Below, one piece after another: positions 56,350-64,000 of a DNA stretch of 64,000 bases (position 1 is the stretch's first letter; each line of letters begins with the position of its first letter). A program made the position numbers and the translations under genes. The notes under the pieces are model-generated. The model saw only the letters and a program-made list of their open reading frames with translations. It was not told the DNA's origin and ran no database searches. This DNA comes from Liriodendron chinense (lineage: Eukaryota > Streptophyta > Magnoliopsida > Magnoliales > Magnoliaceae), in contig PVNU02000947.1 of the NCBI GenBank assembly GCA_003013855.2, forward strand, positions 124,001-188,000, read 5' to 3'.

Positions 56350-56420
56350 GGGTGGGCGGCCCATGTGAGGCGGATGGCTCATGTGAGGCGGGTGGCTCGT
56401 GTGAGGCGGAACCCATGTAA
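56350..56420. repeat. ~19-bp minisatellite GTGAGGCGGGTGGCTC
   Basis: Four units of GGCGG(A/G)TGGCTC(A/G)TGTGA; a further copy is at 56545-56570. Confidence 0.85.
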
Positions 56421-58384
56421 AGTGGGGCTCACGAGGGGGGTTTGGCTGAGTGCTTGACCTAGGCTATTAAAGGGATTGATTCGCCGCGCTCTATCAAGTC
56501 AAGCTTTTACAGCAAATGATTAGTTGTCCTGCACCACGCTTATGTGAGGAGGGTGGCTCGTGTGAGGCGGAACTCATCATGGAGTTAAAGCATTGATTGG
56601 TACTTGAACAAAGCATTTAGGAAAATATATTTTAATGAGAGCACTAATATGGTTAAATTCTTTAGTTTTTCATAGCCTATATATTATTTCCAAATATTCA
56701 TGTTTCATATCTTGTTATTTCCAAGTTGTCAAAAGAATACTTTTATACCACTGAGCGTTATTGTTCATGAGATGATCAAGTTCTCCCATCCATGCATCTC
56801 AAGCTAGAAATTTTTATTAATGTGGTATGCTTGATGCATGCTTATATAGTTGATGAGGTCTGATCCATTACAAAGCTTTGTTAGTTAAGATTAACCTACA
56901 ACTTGATGTATAGACCCACCATAATGTGTGAATGGCATTGAATCCGTCTGTCATGTGTTCCCCCTCGTGTTCTCCTTGGCATAAAAAAATCTAAACGAGT
57001 GAATGTTTGAACTGTCCATATGTACGGTGGCCCACATGCATGCACATGTATTCCTTGTGTTAAATTAAAAAAAAAATGGTTCCAAGTCTCTAAAACCCAG
57101 TTACTTTAGGAAATCCAATATTAAAATGCTAAGATAAAAAAGAAATATGAGTCTCGGTAAATTTAATTTCTAAGTGGAAGAAAACCAAAGCTTATAAATA
57201 AGAGAGTCACCTAACCTTTTCTATATTAAGCTAAAAGACATACAAGGCTTCCTATCTCTAGCACACGCTTAAGAGAGAATTAGGGAGAAGATGAACCAAG
57301 GTATGTTCTTGATCCTTATATTTGATTGTTGCTTTCAACATGATAAAGTTGTGTATGTATGCGTTTCATGATCCTAAACTTAGAACCGTAATTGTTCATC
57401 ATGCTTCTATAGGCGTTTAACATTCAAAACTGTGGTGGTTGCACCATATAAAATCATGCCTAAAGCCTCTAAATCACGATGGACCAATTGAGTTTTGAAA
57501 TGGCCTTTGGGTGTGTCCATTTATCCTAATGGAATGCATCTTATTGATAGATTAACAATCAGTATTGGTGGGCTCTACGCATAATCTAAAAGGTTCATGT
57601 TGTTGGGCATCCCCATTCTAGTTGTTCCCTTCTTCTTTTTTCTACACACGCCCTTGCACTCACGCTGTAGTGGGTTTTCACCACCTATGGAACTCAACCC
57701 GAGACCTTGTGTTGAATCTCCTGGGAGTCTACCACCGAGGCAAGGCCCACTTGAGTTTTCGATCAGCCTAATCTTTGGGTCATGAAAGGATGGCACGTGA
57801 TGGAAGGATTGTATGTCCTTCACTCACTCATCATGTTGGAGTCTACCACGGAGGCAGGGCCCACTTGCATTGTAAATTGCTATTCAGATTGTTGGAAAAA
57901 CTTAAAAGAGAGATTGAATACCCCTTGTTTGACTTATCAATTTCCTTTTTCAAGATTTTCCTCAAAAAATAGAAGAGTCATTTCACTAAAAAATTGTCAT
58001 ATAGATATTTTCACAGTTATAAGAGACAACTCTCCTTGTTTGACCACTAACCTTTTAACATTTCCTTGAAAAACATTAAAGACAAACCAAACAATTTATT
58101 AATTATTGAATTCATTCGATTTTAATTTCTCAAGGATTTTAGAGGAGTTTTCCATGTCCACGTTTTGGATTCTCACTAATCAAGTACAAAGCTTCCCAAT
58201 ATAGATTCAACCACTTAATGAAAATTACTATAGTGATGCCCAACAAATCATTCCTAAATCTGACGGATGAACAACATTAAGAATGTAGATTTACAATCAA
58301 TGTTCAGCCAGGGGGTTGACCCGCTAGTGCAAGGTTATGAGTTAAGGGTCCAATCATGGTAGCAGTTAGGTGGGGGGCGGCTGG
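56421..58384. other. No complete gene seen; promoter-like site at 57193
   Basis: TATAAATA (57193-57200) is followed by a leader and ATGAACCAAG|GTATGT at 57292, which looks like a tiny first exon with a donor, but no coding partner was found downstream. 57640-57860 contains a duplicated GAGTCTACCACCGAGGC...GGGCCCACTTG segment. Confidence 0.35.
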
Positions 58385-58775
58385 TCTGGTACCCTGGAAC
58401 CAACAATGTGAATGGTACCCTGAGGGGCTCACCTCGATGCATGTGTTATGGATTATCTATGCTGTCAATCTGTTTTGCAAACTCATTTTTAGACAGGAAC
58501 CCAAAAATGAAGCAGAAACCAATCTCAGATTAACCACACCACTGGAAATAGTGGTGAAATAAACATTACAATGGGCCCTAGGAAGTTTTTAATGGTAGGC
58601 GTTCAGTGACCATTGTTTCTTGTGGTGTGGTCCTCCTGAAATTTGTACCTGCTTCAATTTTAGGTTCAAGACATCAAATGAATTGGCAAAACAGATGGAC
58701 AGCATAGATATATAATGTCTACATCGAGATCGCCCATGGTTAGGGTACAACCTACATCACTAGTTCCAGGATACC
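58385..58775. mobile_element. Fold-back element with GGTACCCTGGAACCA termini
   Basis: GGTACCCTGGAACCAACA at the left is mirrored by TAGTTCCAGGATACCA at the right. The arms hold GGGGCTCACCTCGATGCATG and its diverged complement. Confidence 0.7.
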
Positions 58776-61424
58776 ACCCAAGTCACCCCAAGTTAGGTGA
58801 TGCACATATGGAACCGGTTAGGCTGACTAGGATTCAGGAGTTAGTTGCATGTCTTGCCATGTAATACTATTTTATTAACTGTTTTTATCTAGCAAAAGAT
58901 AATAAGATACATACCAATGAAAAAAGGCATGACTAATTTACATGACATGACATGCTAACTGGACAAATCATTATGAATGAAAGGGTGTGATCGTGTCTAG
59001 AGTAGGCAATGGGAGCAACTATCCAAGTAGCCATAATTTCAAAGAGGATCTATAAATCCTAGGCAATCCATTCAATTACTTTCTTTCAATTTCCAACTTC
59101 ATCCAGCCATTCTCTTTAGCATCAATTTCTACCCTCTAGAAAGTATTTCCAATGTATATAGATGTCCAATACTTGAATATGGTTTCCACACTTGTTGAAA
59201 ATCAGAACTACAATTTCATTCTCTCCTCGTGTAAATTTGCAATCTCACTTCTTTGCACTGGCTAATATATCCCAAAAAAAATTAGAAGGGCAACAAATCT
59301 AACTTATGATATTGACCAGTTTATTCATTATTTGAACCCACCAATCTGCATCCCTACACCTTTCCCAGTCTCCTTGGTTCCTCAAAGTGTAACACCATTT
59401 TTATTCCCATAGACCTGAAAATTGTGGATGTGGCATCCATATAACTCAAGCTAATCATCCAAATCATTAGACCCTTCGTACTTGGGTCATGGCACCAAAT
59501 CACATTGATTGGACAAAATCCATTGAACTTGGAACATTAATTATATTTGGTATGCATGTGACCGGCTATTAGGAAAAGGTTGCAAAAGCTAATTGATGGT
59601 GTGCAATATAAGTCAGCCATAGATCCCCTGTTATAGGATTTAATCCTCCGTGAAAATTAAGAAATTCCACATATTCCGACCATTTCTCAAGAATGACAGC
59701 GAAGGGCCTTAATGCTATCACTTGAATTTGGAACCTACATGTTGATGCTCATGATTTCGATATCCATACTAGTGATTTGGAGAAGATCTATCAATGATTT
59801 GGAAAAGATATCTCCAAAAGTATTAAGTGCCCATTTCCTTCTTCCCCTAATTCCTATCATTCTACCAATGAATGATTCATAATAATTCCCAAATCAGGAT
59901 CAACTAATTATTCTTTGATAGCACCTGTTCTAGCACCACAAAATTTTTTAGGAGTCAAATTTTATGGAATAATACCTCTAAGAATAAAAATCACACAACG
60001 GAATGTTTTTCAAGGGATGAAATTTGCAAAATTGCCCTCATTAGCTCTTTTTTTCTTCTTTAAAAAGTAGTTAAGTGGAAAATTTTAGGACCCACATTGT
60101 ACATATATGACATCCAACCTGTCCAATAGATAAAAGAAACCTACCACAAATTAGACGAATGAAAATTCTAATGGATCTTGTTTACACCTAGCTTGGTATA
60201 ATCCACATTGTCCAATGAGACACCGTCACATGTCGGCACTCAAATATGAATGATAGGATGCAAATTATACTCGCACCTTGAGAAATCTCTGAACCATAGT
60301 CTTTAGTGACATGTAACATGCCAAAAGCAGTATGGCTTAGAGTCGTATGCACGTTTGTGGACGAAAAAAGAAAGACACTATATGAAGGACACGTGACCAT
60401 TACACAAGTGGCATGTTTAACTAGCATCGTATGCAAGAAGTTACTTCAAGTCCTACCGATGTTGGATATTTCACAATCCAGGACACAGTAATATTGTCTC
60501 ACACAATTATGCCAAAATGAAAAACTTTCCATAGACAATTGATGTTTTTTCAGAGACCACGGAAGATTAAAAGACAAATTTATCCAAAATTAGAATGAGA
60601 TTAGATTATGATGACATAAAGAATTTAAATCTTGTTGGGACACAACATAGTTACCTTTGAGGATTAGTAAAAAAAAACTTCAACTTGCCACAACCTCTCC
60701 AAGCCTATAAAAGAAGCACTTGATGAAGAGCTCTGGGCTCTCGCCACACACGATCAATCAATTTCTACAGCATAATAATGTTTATCCTAATTTTAGCTTT
60801 TTAGCTCGGATATTACACTTTTGTCCAGCTAAACTGCCACAAGTTCGAAATCCTTAACTTATATTTGCTATTGTCCAGCGTCATTGTAATATGCCTTAGG
60901 AGTAGATTAAATGTCCATGACCTCCGTTGTCGAATTCCACCGATCACCGAGTTCTTACTTGACAGATCATACTAGTCACATCCTACAGGCTGCACACCTC
61001 GATTGATCTGTCTACATAGGCAATCATAGGTAATTATTTTTATTTCCTTGCTTATTTTATTTTAATTTGTATTTGTTTATTGTACTATTTTTACCTGCAA
61101 ATCAATAAAATTGACAATTATTCTTATCTTAAATTTTGTCAATCCATTACTAATTCATTAATAAACTGATACGCTATCACCTTTGAAAGAAAAGTCCTTA
61201 GTGTAAGGAAAAAAATTCCATTTTGAATGACTAACCCTCCCCTTCTAAATTGGATGATCACTGTAACAACCGTGGCTAAATAGTTCAATCAACCTTCACA
61301 GGTCTGATCCTAATCTGACTAGTTTGGCGCTAGGGATTACAAATGTTCAATCAATTTAAGTCGAGTACGATTCTAACACGCCTAACACTATTCTGAATTG
61401 CATAAATTTGACTGAATTTGGGCT
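58776..61424. other. AT-rich stretch; promoter-like site at 60706
   Basis: No ORF of any recognisable family. At 60706-60712 TATAAAA follows a TGACATAA-type box (60610) and precedes a CT/CA-rich leader (60735-60765), like an LTR or viral-type core promoter, but no coding sequence follows. Confidence 0.35.
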
Positions 61425-61850
61425 TACCTTGATGCATGTATCCTATGTCTGCTATGTCCAATCATTTCTCCAAATCATTTTAGAACATGAGTTAAAAAAT
61501 GAAACAAATCCAATTCTCAAGTGGATCATACCATAAGAATGGTGTTGATTGAACACTACCATTAAAATCTTCCTAGGGCCCAAGGTCATGTGTATTTGTC
61601 TTCCAACTTGTTGATAAGTCGCATAAACATGAATTAAGGAAAATAAAAAATAAAAAAACCAAATATAAGCTTGATTCAAAACTTTTATGACCCATTTACT
61701 GTCATTCACTACCGTTTCCTCAAATATTGTCTACTTGAGAATTGGATTTGTTTCCTTTAGTGCTCATGCCCTAAATTGTTCCAGCAAAATGGATGGACAA
61801 AGTAGTTATAGAATACATGCATCAAGGTGGGCCCTTTGGTAAGGGTCGCA
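61425..61850. mobile_element. Fold-back element, diverged
   Basis: GGGCTTACCTTGATGCATGT at the left and ACATGCATCAAGGTGGGCCC at the right are inverted. A (TTTA)n tract at 61919-61940 follows. Confidence 0.7.
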
Positions 61851-62636
61851 CCGCATTGGGTACTGACGCTTGGAACGGACAACACCTAATCGGCTCCCGT
61901 TATTTGATACCAAGGACTCTTATTTATTTATTTATTTATTTACACACGGACATGGGCACCCGATCTATGATCTCAGTGTGTTGAAACATAGGCTGTCAAC
62001 CATTGAGCCATGGAGGTACAACTCCCATTATATTTTATTTAATCTTGATGTTGACTAAGTGGCCAATAATTATAAGTTGATGGGCCATTTGAACTGACCT
62101 ATGATTTTGACAGTTCACTTTGAGTTAGCGTCTACCATGTTTATAATTTCTAGTGGGAATCACATTCGGTACTGTAGGTAATTTCCAGTGGGAATCACAT
62201 TCTAGCGTCTACCATGTAACGAAGCTTCTCCCTGTGTTCTTTCTCAATGTATTTTACGGTCATGATTTGATGAGGTGCCCCTTAAGGTGGAATCTGTGTC
62301 AGATCCGAGCAAATAGTACACATGCCAGTGGGCCATTCATCATCTAGTGAGCACTATTAACATGCCATATTAAAATTAAAAAAATAAATAAAAACCTAAG
62401 GTAATATATTACATTGAATTTGGATGGTTGAACTTTTTCTCAACCGTTCATTTTTCTCATAAAAGTTTGACTTGCCTGATTAACAAAGCAAAATTATTAT
62501 TTAATCAACGGTATGTTGACAGTGTATTCTACCTGATGAATGGCCCAGATCTCTGACATGTGTTGTCAATCTGGATCTTTGACATGCATTCCCACACCTT
62601 ACAACGGCCCCCTCAATGAATTGATTTGATTTAGCA

Positions 62637-62715
62637 TCCTGGTACAGTGGTACTGAATCAGATGCAGTTTACTTTATTAAAAAGAATCGTTCGAATCCCA
62701 TCAACTTTTATAGCT
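62637..62715 (+). other. SINE-like unit
   Basis: CCTGGTACAGTGGTACTGAA (box A-like) is followed 48 bp later by CGTTCGAATCCCATC (box B-like), the same layout as the unit at 25500. Confidence 0.4.
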
Positions 62716-62779
62716 GATAAGCATCCATCTCAAACTTGTATGTACGAGGAATATTAAATCAATTTAAGCTGTCCAAATG

Positions 62780-62990
62780 GTGGGACCCACTTTTGATAGG
62801 TCATGATCTTAAGTGATTCTAATAACGGCGTTCAATACACACTGTTTCCTGTGGTCTAGTCCACTTAAGCTTTGGATATATTTCATTTTTGTGCTCAAAG
62901 ACTTAAAATTATCTTTTTAAAATGGATAGACAGAGTGGATAAAATACATAAATCACAGTGGGTACCACAGAGTTTATTCGCTCAGTCGCC
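62780..62990. mobile_element. Fold-back family arm
   Basis: TGGTGGGACCCAC, CTGTTTCCTGTGGTC, CCACTTAAGCTTTGGAT and GGATAGACAGAGTGG are right-arm words; the left arm is missing. Confidence 0.55.
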
Positions 62991-63482
62991 TTCCTGGAAT
63001 TCAGTATTTGGTATGTGGCCATTTAATCTGGGGCACACAATTTAGATAGTTTATTCTGCCCTTACATGTCTGACATGTATGCCACGTGCACAGTTTGATT
63101 TGGTTGCTTTAACTTATGCCAGGTGGGACAATTTTGTCAGTGCATGGGTATGTAGGTGAGAGATCCAAGCCGTCCATCAGTTGGTTCACTCTCGCAGATT
63201 TTACGCTCAAAGAAAAGGCCTGTCCACTATTCAGTTGAGCCTCACTCTTGGAAATATATGGACGGCTCAGAAAAGTTGGCCCAGTTTTCCAAGCCGTCCA
63301 TTTATTTATACAATTGCATGGCAAGACCTTCCTGATTGACACAGTGTTTGCATATGTGGTGCTGTGGATGGGCTACCATACGGACCCGTGCACATGTTAT
63401 AACTTTAGCCAGCTTCACAAAATGCTCCTCATTTAGGCCATTTATCCTTGTCTGATTTAGGCCCATTTCAGCTCATGTCCGC

Positions 63483-64000
63483 CACCACTGACCAAAATCA
63501 TAGTGCCCATGTCAAGCCCTATGCAAGAAAAAAGAGCTAGGGCCCAGACCAGGGCCCAAACCAGGCCGAAGTAGAAAACGAGCCTAAAAGCTTGAAATCT
63601 ATGCTCAAAGCCTAATCCAAGGATCTAACATGCTCGGACCCGGTCCTAAGCAGGCTGGATCTGAATTAGGCTTGGGCTAGCCCCGGTCACTTTGCAGCCT
63701 ATTTTTGAATCCTTTGTGCCATCTCGTCGACCCAGGCTTGAATTCGGCCCATGTCACCACTGACCGGAATCATAGTGCCCACGTCCAGCACATTGCTGTA
63801 GGAAAACGAGGCCAGATTAGAAAACAAGCTTGAAAATCTTTGCCCATAGACTAATCCAAGGATCTAACACCTGGCCTAGACCCAGTCCTAAGCAGGCCAG
63901 ATCTGAGCTAGGCTTGGGCTAACCCAAGTGACTTTGCACCCTATTCTCAAACCCTTTGTGCCATCTGGCCCAGCTCGGACTCAGCCCATGTCATCACTGA
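63483..64000. repeat. Tandem repeat array entering at the window edge
   Basis: CACCACTGACC then ATCATAGTGCCCA recurs at 63483 and 63755, and a third unit begins at about 63992, giving units of about 272 and 237 bp. Shared blocks include CTAATCCAAGGATCTAACA and CAGGC..GATCTGA. The array continues outside the window. Confidence 0.8.

Noticed and set aside
57597..57785. ORF beginning MLLGIPILVVPFFFF as a membrane peptide
   Set aside because: It lies in duplicated fold-back-type sequence, with no start context, no homology I recognise and no neighbouring gene structure.
60600..61030. Endogenous pararetrovirus promoter and leader
   Set aside because: A TATA box and TGACATAA-like box are suggestive, but there is no primer site, movement protein, coat or polymerase sequence nearby.

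Overview
This is plant nuclear DNA, AT-rich and repeat-dense, with no bacterial-style gene layout. It shows plant LTR retrotransposon lineages (Athila-type and Tat-type Ty3/gypsy, Ty1/copia), a PIF/Harbinger remnant, and many copies of a fold-back repeat family built around words like GTCCATCCAT, GGTGGGCCC and GTGGACCACAC. The single recognisable host gene is related to coclaurine N-methyltransferase (benzylisoquinoline alkaloid pathway). That gene family plus the fold-back repeat suggests a magnoliid (Laurales or Magnoliales type). This taxonomic placement is inference.

Layout. 1-4.99 kb: an Athila-type element (minus strand; gag, PBS, 5' LTR) interrupts the gag leader of a Tat-type element whose LTR follows; an oppositely oriented Athila-type LTR fragment comes next. 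5.0-8.63 kb: old, unresolved LTR-like sequence with one fold-back element. 8.84-18.87 kb: a structurally complete but decayed 10.0-kb Tat element (minus strand) with two LTRs, a GTAAT target duplication, gag-PR-RT-RH-IN and a large intron-containing antisense ORF on the plus strand with its own TATA box. It sits inside a fold-back element whose halves flank it. 19.4-20.76 kb: more fold-back elements, the last ending 10-27 bp from the TATA box of the host gene.

20.86-48.74 kb: the coclaurine N-methyltransferase-like gene, 8 exons over about 28 kb. Introns 1 (10.4 kb) and 2 (14.5 kb) are almost entirely mobile elements. Intron 1 holds fold-back elements, a deleted copia element, a solo copia LTR and an antisense quinone-oxidoreductase pseudogene. 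Intron 2 holds a copia element broken by a 4.25-kb solo LTR, a 1.59-kb solo Athila LTR and a truncated Athila element. Exons 1-6 splice together in frame, but there is an E-to-K change at the expected catalytic glutamate, a GC instead of GT donor after exon 7 and a frameshift in exon 8, so it is probably a recent pseudogene or a diverged paralogue.

48.75-64 kb: no intact gene. It holds a short LTR fragment just after the stop codon, several TIR elements, an internally deleted PIF/Harbinger element (Myb/SANT ORF plus transposase N- and C-terminal pieces), minisatellites, SINE-like units, two orphan promoter-like sites and the start of a tandem array at the right edge.

Two patterns stand out beyond the standard features. 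First, palindromic GACCGGTC/CGACCG-type motif clusters lie 50-400 bp upstream of the TATA box in LTRs of both Ty1/copia and Ty3/gypsy elements. Second, a six-base-pair stem with a CUU triloop in the U5 of four Athila-type LTRs shows G-C, G-U and A-U at the same position, as expected for a conserved RNA structure.
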